Notes under the pieces: generated by a model | Seen by the model: the letters and a program-made list of their open reading frames with translations, nothing else | Told to the model about the DNA's origin: nothing | Database searches by the model: none | Program-made: the position numbers and the translations under genes | In this document: piece by piece, positions 1 to 4,726 of the stretch | Layout: each line of letters starts with the position of its first letter | How positions within the stretch are numbered: the first letter of the stretch is position 1 | Assembly (NCBI GenBank): GCA_902771745.1 | Contig: CACXYG010000116.1 | Location: forward strand, 1 to 5,081 | DNA: 5,081 bases | Reading direction: 5' to 3' | Origin: an uncultured Erysipelotrichaceae bacterium | GTDB taxonomy: Bacteria; Bacillota_I; Bacilli_A; RFN20; CAG-288

Positions 1-403
1 TGCGAGCTTCTACTCTCACTGGATCATCACCTCTGGAGAGCATTCTCTCCTTACAGGTCTTTTCGTCCAAGTTCATGTAGAAGAGAACAATCTTTGGATC
101 GTTAAAGGACTTATAAGTCATGGCGCCATTGATCTCAAGAGCCATGCATTTATCGATACGAACTTCTTTTTTGGAGGTACCATAACTGTTGCCGTTGAAG
201 GTGACATGTTCGACGAATTCATCGTTGTCAATCATACGATCGAATTCTTCTTTGCTGACAAAATGATAGTCAATATCGTTGACTTCACCATTTCTCATCG
301 GTCTGGTGGTGTGAGTGATGACTTTCTTAATACCGTAGTGATCCTGAAGGTAAAGACAAGTAGCGGTCTTTCCTGATGCGGATGGCCCCGTAAGAATAAT
401 CAT
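1..403 (-). CDS. Guanylate kinase-family protein, N-terminal 134 residues (cut by window edge)
   Basis: The protein is a nucleoside monophosphate kinase of the guanylate kinase family, expected to convert GMP and ATP to GDP and ADP in the cytoplasm. The visible part starts MIILTGPSASGKT, so the P-loop (GPSASGKT, residues 6-13) lies almost at the N-terminus. The GMP-binding set follows: TTRP with Arg34, Arg37, Glu40, Tyr46 in the DYHFVS strand, Glu65 in EFVEH and Tyr74 in NSYGT. LEINGA at 89-94 replaces the usual DIDVQGA, and SRGDD near 123-127 begins the lid. The ATG at 403 is supported by a GGAGAGGAG ribosome binding site at 413-421 and an upstream promoter. The P-loop ends GKT where classical guanylate kinases usually have GKG, and the 89-94 strand is divergent. 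It may therefore be a paralogue instead of the housekeeping Gmk. The C-terminus lies outside the window. Confidence 0.85.
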   Translation of the reverse strand, partial: MIILTGPSASGKTATCLYLQDHYGIKKVITHTTRPMRNGEVNDIDYHFVSKEEFDRMIDNDEFVEHVTFNGNSYGTSKKEVRIDKCMALEINGAMTYKSFNDPKIVLFYMNLDEKTCKERMLSRGDDPVRVEAR

Positions 404-435
404 GTTCGCGTTCTCCTCTCCAAAATATTTAAACT

Positions 436-464
436 ATTTTAATGAGATATCTGTATGATTTCAA
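436..464 (-). promoter_or_regulatory. Sigma-A-type promoter of the guanylate kinase-family gene
   Basis: Reading leftward, a -35 box TTGAAA (464-459) is separated by exactly 17 nt from a -10 box TAAAAT (441-436). Each box has one mismatch to consensus. Transcription should begin near 429, giving a leader of about 25 nt that carries the GGAGAGGAG ribosome binding site. This lets the kinase be expressed separately from the phosphatase gene upstream, from which no terminator separates it. Confidence 0.7.
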
Positions 465-516
465 TAAATTATTACTAAAATAGACGTGAATTTGCCTTTT
501 TTAACAATAGTCAAAA

Positions 517-1203
517 TCATTTTAGTTTGAAATCTACAATATGCTCAATTTCTTTTGTTTCTCTCAAGTAGAAATCTGGTTGAATCGAATAACTCTTTAA
601 ATGTTCTTCACTCTGATAACCCCATAAGACAGAACAGATGGTTCTCACCTTAAGGTTATAAGCAGTCTGAATATCCGTAGTAGAATCTCCAAAATAAGCA
701 ACTTTCTGATAATCTATATGATAATCCTTGGCCGCGTTGATAAAAGCCACTGGATCTGGTTTGGTGACGCCACCAAGCGGGATTCCTACCATCTTCTCAA
801 ATGTTCCTTTAGGAAAGAGGTTCTTTTCAATCTCTAGAGCAATCTTTTCTGGTTTATTAGTGTAGATAAATAAAAGCACACCTTTGCTTTTTGCATATGC
901 CAAAGCATCTAGTAGACCATCATAAGGTTTCGTCTTAACCTGATAATGATCTAAATAATAGTTGTAATAAGTATCAAAGACACTCTGGAAGAGTTCTTGT
1001 CTTTCATGATGCATCGCTCTTTGAATCAACTTGACGGAACCATTACCTAAATAGGTTGTACATTCTTCATAGCTGATCGGCATGAAGTCATGACGAATCA
1101 AAGAATAATTGACCGCATCACAAATATCTTCCACTGTGGAGACAATCGTCCCATCCATATCGAAAATAAACGCTTGATAATCAGATTTTAATAAATTTTG
1201 CAT
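517..1203 (-). CDS. HAD-superfamily hydrolase, phosphoglycolate phosphatase-like
   Basis: This is a cytoplasmic phosphatase of the haloacid dehalogenase superfamily, in the Gph/PGMB-like group with a helical cap inserted after motif I. Counting from the ATG at 1203 (228 aa, a normal family length), motif I is FDMDGT with nucleophile Asp15 and general acid Asp17. Motif II is Thr115 in YTNKP. Motif III is Lys148 in KPDP. Motif IV is GDSTTD at 172-177 with the Mg-binding Asp173 and Asp177. The cap spans roughly residues 24-95. The frame can be opened 13 codons earlier at TTG (1242), but that extension has no good ribosome binding site and covers a promoter, so the ATG at 1203 is preferred. No Shine-Dalgarno precedes the ATG; see the promoter entry. 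The substrate cannot be read from sequence: 2-phosphoglycolate, a sugar phosphate or a pyrophosphate are all possible. It lies 64 bp after the ATP-grasp gene. Confidence 0.9.
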   Translation of the reverse strand: MQNLLKSDYQAFIFDMDGTIVSTVEDICDAVNYSLIRHDFMPISYEECTTYLGNGSVKLIQRAMHHERQELFQSVFDTYYNYYLDHYQVKTKPYDGLLDALAYAKSKGVLLFIYTNKPEKIALEIEKNLFPKGTFEKMVGIPLGGVTKPDPVAFINAAKDYHIDYQKVAYFGDSTTDIQTAYNLKVRTICSVLWGYQSEEHLKSYSIQPDFYLRETKEIEHIVDFKLK

Positions 1204-1209
1204 GCAAAA

Positions 1210-1236
1210 ATTGTAACACAAAAAGACGAATTTCAA
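1210..1236 (-). promoter_or_regulatory. Extended -10 promoter for the HAD gene, predicting a leaderless mRNA
   Basis: Reading leftward, TGTTACAAT (1218-1210) is an extended -10 element (TGn plus TACAAT). TTGAAA (1236-1231) is a -35-like box at a short 15-nt spacing, which extended -10 promoters tolerate. Only six bases separate the -10 from the ATG at 1203, so the expected transcription start is the A of the ATG itself. No ribosome binding site is present in the gap, which fits leaderless translation. This is prediction only. Confidence 0.55.
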
Positions 1237-1267
1237 AGCCAAACGCCTAGAAATTTAGTTCTTTTAC

Positions 1268-2155
1268 CTATTTCACTTTTTCAGCGATATATTCAGCAAG
1301 TTTTTTAGCAATATTAATTCCTGAGACTTTCTCAATCTCAGTGAAGAAAGCATTTCCGTTAGCCTCAATGAAAATCGGCTCATCATTTTCATCGGTACCG
1401 ACATCAATACCCGCATAAAGAAGACCTAAAGCCTTAGAAGCCTTTAAGGCCAAATCCTTATAAGACTGTGGAAGAGAATTAGTCACATCACGACCAGTAC
1501 CACCCAAAGCGATATTAGAACGGAAGTCATGCTCGTTCTTTCTTTCCATACAGGCGATGACTTCATCACCGATGACGATGATTCGATAATCATGTCCCTG
1601 ATGTTTTGCTAAGAACTTCTCATAGAAGTGTTGCGTCATCAGATATTTCATCTCAATCTCTTCTAGTTCTTTTCTATCGCGAACTAATAAAACTTGTTTA
1701 CCTAAAGAACCATGACACTCTTTAAAGACGAGTGGATAGCCAAGTTCCTTTTCCACACGATCTAAGAACTTCTTCATCTGTTCTTCGTTTGGTTTTGGTG
1801 TATAGCATAAAGGAGCAGGAATGGTCATCGGAGCATTCACACCAGCCTGATATAACGCCAGGATAGACAACATCTTGTCATCAGATAACATCATCGACTC
1901 ATAGGAGTTGAACAAAGGTAACTTCAAAGACAAAACCTTGGCAAGATAATTATCCTTATCGAGATCAAGAGCAAAAGCGTAAGAGGATAAATCCAAGGAG
2001 ATATCATTACCACAGCAAAGAGGTAACAGCTCAATGGCGTCTTTGACTTCTACCTCGATACCTAAGGGACGGAATTCTTCGGTCAAACGAGCGGCTTTGT
2101 ATTCGTTGTTCTGATTCTTGAAATAACCATTAATGACTAGCAGTGCTTTTTTCAT
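1268..2155 (-). CDS. RimK-like ATP-grasp ligase
   Basis: The 295-aa protein is an ATP-grasp carboxylate-amine ligase of the RimK/LysX type. These enzymes use ATP to form an acyl phosphate and join an amino acid to a peptide, protein or small acid. The N-terminal domain (about 1-95) starts with a beta strand MKKALLVINGYF. The ATP-grasp core follows: YPLVFKECHGSLGKQ (140-154) with ATP-binding Lys145 and the flexible glycine loop; GHDYRIIVIGDEVIACMER (187-205) with Asp189 and Arg191; FRSNIALGG (211-219); and the metal site AGIDVG...FIEANGN with Asp251, Glu264 and Asn266. The end (IEKVSGINIAKKLAEYI) matches the usual RimK C-terminus. The substrate is unknown. S6 glutamylation by RimK is only one option, and no LysW-type carrier or cofactor pathway is visible nearby. 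The ATG at 2155 has no Shine-Dalgarno and sits just after a TATAAT box. It is the first gene of the leftward group. Confidence 0.9.
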   Translation of the reverse strand: MKKALLVINGYFKNQNNEYKAARLTEEFRPLGIEVEVKDAIELLPLCCGNDISLDLSSYAFALDLDKDNYLAKVLSLKLPLFNSYESMMLSDDKMLSILALYQAGVNAPMTIPAPLCYTPKPNEEQMKKFLDRVEKELGYPLVFKECHGSLGKQVLLVRDRKELEEIEMKYLMTQHFYEKFLAKHQGHDYRIIVIGDEVIACMERKNEHDFRSNIALGGTGRDVTNSLPQSYKDLALKASKALGLLYAGIDVGTDENDEPIFIEANGNAFFTEIEKVSGINIAKKLAEYIAEKVK

Positions 2156-2163
2156 ATTTATAG

Positions 2164-2192
2164 ATTATAGCGTGAATATCGATGAAAATGAA
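2164..2192 (-). promoter_or_regulatory. Promoter of the ATP-grasp gene, near-leaderless
   Basis: A perfect -10 TATAAT lies at 2169-2164 (leftward). A poor -35 (TTCATT, 2192-2187) sits 17 nt upstream. Only eight bases (CTATAAAT) separate the -10 from the ATG at 2155, so the mRNA should start at or within two bases of the start codon. No ribosome binding site can fit. Confidence 0.5.
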
Positions 2193-2209
2193 CGGATTTT
2201 GGATAATAC

Positions 2210-2238
2210 TTGCTTTTGAGCCTGACTCCTACTATAAT
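2210..2238 (+). promoter_or_regulatory. Promoter of the initiator tRNA gene
   Basis: TTGCTT (2210-2215) and a perfect TATAAT (2233-2238) are separated by 17 nt. Transcription should start near 2245, leaving a leader of about 25 nt to be removed by RNase P before C2270. It is divergent from the ATP-grasp promoter; the two -10 boxes are about 63 bp apart. Confidence 0.7.
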
Positions 2239-2269
2239 AGATAACGCTTGTAAGAAGCCTTGTCTATAT

Positions 2270-2344
<75 letters not shown>

Positions 2345-2354
2345 ATGAAAAATC

Positions 2355-2380
2355 AAAAAGACCCATTCGGGTCTTTTTTT
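2355..2380 (+). terminator. Intrinsic terminator of the tRNA gene
   Basis: The stem AAAAAGACCC (2355-2364) pairs with GGGTCTTTTT (2369-2378) around a 4-nt loop ATTC and ends in seven T residues (2374-2380). It lies 10 nt after the tRNA CCA, a classic GC-core plus U-tract terminator. The A-rich left arm could also terminate leftward transcripts. Confidence 0.9.
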
Positions 2381-2392
2381 CGTTTCTAAACC

Positions 2393-2453
2393 TATGGTGA
2401 AGACCTTCAGGTTATGAGCGCCGTGATCCGTTATGCGTGCCTTTAGCACCATA
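2393..2453 (+). ncRNA. Stem-loop presenting an 18-nt complement of the initiator tRNA anticodon arm
   Basis: TATGGTG (2393-2399) pairs with CACCATA (2447-2453), a perfect 7-bp stem enclosing 47 nt. Inside the loop, GACCTTCAGGTTATGAGC (2402-2419) is the exact reverse complement of tRNA bases 2299-2316, that is tRNA positions 31-48. A plus-strand RNA would carry an antisense to the tRNA; a minus-strand RNA would carry a copy of the anticodon loop, 3' stem strand and variable loop. The sequence match is seen directly. Calling it an RNA element is inference, and no dedicated promoter is visible. The alternative is a recombination scar or att-like remnant of the tRNA. Confidence 0.3.
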
Positions 2454-2484
2454 AAACATCAATGCGACTCTAAAAAATTAGAAA

Positions 2485-2531
2485 AGGAGTATGCCCAAAA
2501 AGAGGAGACGACTCTTTTTAGGCATACCCCT
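2485..2531 (-). terminator. Long hairpin, likely terminator for leftward transcripts
   Basis: Arms 2485-2504 and 2512-2531 form a 20-position stem with a 7-nt loop. On the plus strand two positions are A/C mismatches (2488/2528 and 2496/2520). On the minus strand both become U/G pairs, so the leftward RNA folds with no mismatch. The leftward 3' side runs into TTTTCTAATTTTTT, a broken U tract. This strand preference and its place after the minus-strand 250-aa gene suggest a terminator for that gene, though the stem is longer than most intrinsic terminators. Confidence 0.5.
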
Positions 2532-2575
2532 ATATTAAGGAGGAAATTCTTATCTATTTAAAATACGGATACTAC

Positions 2576-2734
2576 TTATCCTCTTTTTCTTGAGGATTTT
2601 TTATCCTTCGTTACTTTTGACGAAGAATCCTTGCTGTTATTTTTGCTTCTAGCCATATGATCCATAAAAGCCATATCCACAGTTTTGAAAAACCATGGAT
2701 AACGCTGATCATATCTTCTAAGTCTAACCATCAT
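2576..2734 (-). CDS. Possible small basic protein overlapping the upstream gene
   Basis: A 52-codon frame begins MMVRLRRYDQRYPWFFK and ends in a Lys/Ser-rich tail (SSSKVTKDKKSSRKRG). Its ATG lies inside the last codons of the 250-aa gene: the start and that gene's TAG overlap by 11 nt in the +1 frame, an arrangement that permits translational coupling. No Shine-Dalgarno is visible. The tail overlaps a set of GGAT/ATCC hairpins, so the Lys/Ser richness could simply reflect A-rich DNA. I do not recognise the protein. It may be a real coupled small protein, a C-terminal extension reached by +1 frameshifting, or an accidental open frame. Confidence 0.25.
   Translation of the reverse strand: MMVRLRRYDQRYPWFFKTVDMAFMDHMARSKNNSKDSSSKVTKDKKSSRKRG
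2578..2603 (+). terminator. Terminator-like hairpin reading rightward
   Basis: ATCCTC (2578-2583) pairs with GAGGAT (2592-2597) around an 8-nt T-rich loop, and six T residues (2597-2602) follow. It fits a weak rightward intrinsic terminator. It competes with two other stems: GGATA/TATCC (2567-2581) and GGAT/ATCC (2594-2606). No plus-strand gene is known to need it. Confidence 0.3.
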
Positions 2735-3476
2735 AACGTTCAGCGATATACTGCATATCTGGACCAAGATTCGCCCACCAGATATCCGTCTTCCAACGTT
2801 TATACTCGTAACGTATTTCCTTTCCGACATAACGAGCATGGGCTTTAAACTGTAATGGACCGATGTGAGGATTATCCATAAACTTCCAATCTCTTCGGTG
2901 TAGATGTTTGATGACTTGTTCTTTAGAGCAGACCACACAATAATTCACATCACCAAAGCAGATATAATCTGCTGGTTGATTACCTTCTACGGTTCCTATG
3001 AAAACATGACGAACCACAAAGTCGATGACAAAATCCTTATTGCAGTTAAGTTCTTCGTTCAGTTCCTTGATTCTATCACTGATCATAGCCTTGAACTTCA
3101 CATAATCAATACGTTCTTTTCCTGAGCCATCCATAGTACCGTCGCTAAAATGATTTAAAAGAATGGTTGCTTGAGAATGAATCGACAAACCTTTTTCTCT
3201 TAAATACAGAACAAACTTTTTCAGATCTTCTTCACCGACTGTGGTCGCGCGACCACTCTTTAAAGAGATATACTTTCTATCTCCTTTGTACTCGATGAAG
3301 AAATCTGGTTTTTGGAATTTGTCTACCAAACCTGCAATCACGACTTCTTCGGGATCAAAGAAACCATAGATTTCTTTCATCATGTGTTGAAGATTATGTG
3401 GAAGATCACAAATCTTCTTTCCATTTAACGCTCTGACGAACTCATCTTCTTTTAATCTGCCAATATTTTTATGCAT
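2724..3476 (-). CDS. Uncharacterised 250-aa protein, possible PD-(D/E)XK-like nuclease fold
   Basis: I do not recognise a named family with certainty. The N-terminal half holds a pattern like the restriction-endonuclease core: a helix (about 7-18), then KPDFFIEY (56-63), then KYISLKSG (68-75), followed by an acidic helix GEEDLKKFVLYLRE (81-94). Asp58 and Lys73 could be the PD and K of a PD-(D/E)XK site, but Ser71 stands where the acidic residue is expected, so activity is doubtful. Later blocks look conserved in type: HFSDGTMDGSGK (109-120), ADYICFGDV (169-177), and HIGPLQFKAHAR (204-215) leading to IRYEYKRWKTDIWW. From memory, a family of hypothetical proteins in Firmicutes shares this order, but I cannot verify that here. 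There is no signal peptide or membrane segment. The ATG at 3476 has a strong AAAGGAGG site (3485-3492, spacing 8). A weak -10 TATAAC lies at 3514-3509, and a palindrome lies about 110 bp upstream. Confidence 0.85.
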   Translation of the reverse strand: MHKNIGRLKEDEFVRALNGKKICDLPHNLQHMMKEIYGFFDPEEVVIAGLVDKFQKPDFFIEYKGDRKYISLKSGRATTVGEEDLKKFVLYLREKGLSIHSQATILLNHFSDGTMDGSGKERIDYVKFKAMISDRIKELNEELNCNKDFVIDFVVRHVFIGTVEGNQPADYICFGDVNYCVVCSKEQVIKHLHRRDWKFMDNPHIGPLQFKAHARYVGKEIRYEYKRWKTDIWWANLGPDMQYIAERYDG

Positions 3477-3587
3477 CTCTGATGCCTCCTTTCAAAGTAA
3501 ATGCGTTCGTTATATAAATTGCCCAAAACGAGCTGTTTTTGTCTAAACTTTTTAAAAAATTTTTTTGTCTTTAGGAACTAAAATCTC

Positions 3588-3615
3588 AAATATTGCGATA
3601 ACTATCGCAATATTT
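3588..3615. repeat. Perfect 12-4-12 palindrome, operator-like
   Basis: AAATATTGCGAT (3588-3599) is followed by the 4-nt spacer AACT and its exact reverse complement ATCGCAATATTT (3604-3615). No U tract follows on either strand, so it is not a standard terminator. It lies between the DegV terminator and the start of the 250-aa gene, 112 bp from that ATG, and no other structure explains it. A dimeric repressor site is the natural reading, but I do not recognise a named operator. Confidence 0.55.
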
Positions 3616-3665
3616 AAGAAAATTAGGCTCTGCATAAAAATTTTCACTTTAGTAATTTTTCCAAA

Positions 3666-3696
3666 TGAAAAAACTCGGATACCCCGAGTTTTTTCA
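3666..3696 (-). terminator. Intrinsic terminator of the DegV-family gene
   Basis: A perfect 13-bp stem (3666-3678 with 3684-3696) has a CTCGG/CCGAG core, a 5-nt loop and flanking A6/T6 runs. The leftward transcript therefore ends in a U6 tract, starting 18 nt past the TAA of the DegV gene. The symmetry makes it usable in both directions. Confidence 0.9.
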
Positions 3697-3714
3697 CATT
3701 ACTTTTTTAAAAAA

Positions 3715-4602
3715 TTAGTTAGATCTCTTCTTACCCCAGAAGAATAAGGCAACTGTACCAGGACCAGTATGAGAACCAATGGTAGTGCCAATAGAGTTGA
3801 TAACAACCTTACCATTCATATGAGGGAACTTCTCTTCGACCATTTCCGCAACCGGTTTGGCAAAGTCCATACAGTTCGACATAGAGATATAGACCTTACC
3901 ATCATAATCTAAACCCTTATCAGCAAATTCAACCATCTTCTCAACGATAGCCTTTTCAACTTTCTTGATGGTACGAATCTTTTCTCTTGGAGCAAGATGA
4001 CCATCCTCATCCATATTGAGAAGAGGACAGATGTGAAGAAGGTTACCTAAGAAACCAGAAGTCTTAGAGATACGACCACCTCTGACATAATACTTCAAGT
4101 CCGTAGAGAAGAACCAATGATGGACTTCAAGCTTATGTTCTTCCGCCCAGGCTCTGAGTTCTTCAATCGCCATACCCTGATCTCTTAAATCAGCAAGTTT
4201 ATCCATCAAAAGACCATAACCAGAAGAAGCACCCAAAGAGTCAACGATATAGATCTTTCTATCAGGATATTTCTCCTTTAACATGCTGGCCGCATTGCAA
4301 GCAGACTGGTAAGTGCCAGACAAACCAGAAGACAAAGAGACATGAAGAATATCCTTGCCTTCTTCTAAGAACGCCTCAAAGAACTTATAGTATTCACCAG
4401 CAGAAACCTGACTGGTCTTCGTCATCGCACCTTTTTCCATATCCGCATAGAACTTCTCATAAGGATAAGACTGACCAAAGTCATCCATATAATCCTTACC
4501 ATCAACAATGAAATGGAATAAGACAGTCTTGATATCTCTATCAATATAATGCTGAGCATTTAAATCAGAAGTAGAACAGCAACTGATCACATAATCCGCC
4601 AT
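3715..4602 (-). CDS. DegV-family fatty-acid-binding protein (FakB-like)
   Basis: The 295-aa protein belongs to the DegV family. Studied members bind a fatty acid; FakB presents it to the kinase FakA, which makes acyl phosphate for phospholipid synthesis. Family motifs appear in order: STSD at 10-13, KTSQVS at 62-67 (the TSQ-S segment contacts the acyl carboxylate in FakB structures), SLSSGLSGTYQSA at 89-101, the glycine-rich DSLGASSGYG at 121-130, YYVRGGRIS at 171-179, and the C-terminal GSHTGPG at 276-282. Length is normal. The ATG at 4602 follows AGGAGG (4614-4609) by 6 nt. It appears to be a single-gene unit with a promoter on one side and a terminator on the other. No FakA-type kinase is visible here, and genomes often carry several DegV paralogues, so the preferred lipid cannot be told. 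Cys8-Cys9 just before STSD is an uncommon detail. Confidence 0.95.
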   Translation of the reverse strand: MADYVISCCSTSDLNAQHYIDRDIKTVLFHFIVDGKDYMDDFGQSYPYEKFYADMEKGAMTKTSQVSAGEYYKFFEAFLEEGKDILHVSLSSGLSGTYQSACNAASMLKEKYPDRKIYIVDSLGASSGYGLLMDKLADLRDQGMAIEELRAWAEEHKLEVHHWFFSTDLKYYVRGGRISKTSGFLGNLLHICPLLNMDEDGHLAPREKIRTIKKVEKAIVEKMVEFADKGLDYDGKVYISMSNCMDFAKPVAEMVEEKFPHMNGKVVINSIGTTIGSHTGPGTVALFFWGKKRSN

Positions 4603-4627
4603 AGTGGGCCTCCTAATAAAATCGCTT

Positions 4628-4656
4628 TTGACAACGCCCTATTGTAACCCTTTTAT
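4628..4656 (+). promoter_or_regulatory. Possible rightward promoter opposite the DegV promoter
   Basis: A perfect -35 TTGACA (4628-4633) is followed after 17 nt by TTTTAT (4651-4656), which matches the -10 consensus at four of six places. It shares bases with the leftward DegV promoter. No plus-strand gene follows, so transcripts would run antisense into the 3' end of the nucleoside phosphorylase gene. It may be only chance symmetry of an AT-rich promoter. Confidence 0.25.
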
Positions 4657-4669
4657 ATTCACTAATCTA
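4641..4669 (-). promoter_or_regulatory. Likely promoter of the DegV-family gene
   Basis: Reading leftward, TACAAT (4646-4641) is a good -10 with a weak -35 TAGATT (4669-4664) at 17 nt. The predicted start near 4634 gives a leader of about 32 nt containing the AGGAGG site. The weak -35 leaves some doubt about the exact element. Confidence 0.45.
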
Positions 4670-4726
4670 GAACAAAAAGGAGAAAAACAGGCCATCAGTC
4701 CAGAATCACAAAAACAACAAATTCTT

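Larger units (their letters stand above)
2381..2575. other. Structured intergenic region without a confident gene
   Basis: Between the tRNA terminator and the rightmost minus-strand coding candidates I see no supported protein gene. The stretch does hold ordered structure: the anti-tRNA stem-loop (2393-2453), imperfect direct repeats GTTATGAGCGCC (2411-2422) and GTTATGCGTGCC (2430-2441) at a 19-bp period, a long hairpin (2485-2531) containing a 15-codon ORF, and a strong but unused plus-strand Shine-Dalgarno TTAAGGAGGA (2535-2544). No convincing promoter was found on either strand. It could be a small RNA region, the remains of a mobile element, or both. Confidence 0.5.

Noticed and set aside
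1204..1242. TTG start giving a 241-aa HAD protein
   Set aside because: The 13 extra residues have no family match, the TTG lacks a properly spaced Shine-Dalgarno, and the segment contains a good extended -10 promoter.
2393..2453. A second, minus-strand tRNA
   Set aside because: It has a 7-bp acceptor-like stem and an fMet-like anticodon loop, but the anticodon stem cannot form, there is no T arm and the D arm does not pair.
2381..2603. T-box riboswitch sensing tRNA
   Set aside because: There is no AGGGTGGnACCGCG-type T-box sequence and no downstream plus-strand amino-acid gene. Pairing over 18 nt also differs from codon-anticodon specifier sensing.
2657..2848. Plus-strand 63-codon open frame
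   Set aside because: It lies opposite the end of the 250-aa gene and the 52-codon frame, has no ribosome binding site and shows no domain. It is a shadow frame.
2735..2938. N-terminal part of a 120-codon minus-strand frame overlapping the 250-aa gene
   Set aside because: It is embedded in another frame of the stronger gene and has no initiation signal. Only the last 52 codons, beyond that gene, remain possible.
2904..3125. Plus-strand 73-codon open frame
   Set aside because: It is fully antisense to the well-supported 250-aa gene, without Shine-Dalgarno or recognisable protein character.
3565..3747. Plus-strand 60-codon open frame
   Set aside because: It runs through the palindrome, the DegV terminator and the DegV 3' end. 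No ribosome binding site is present.
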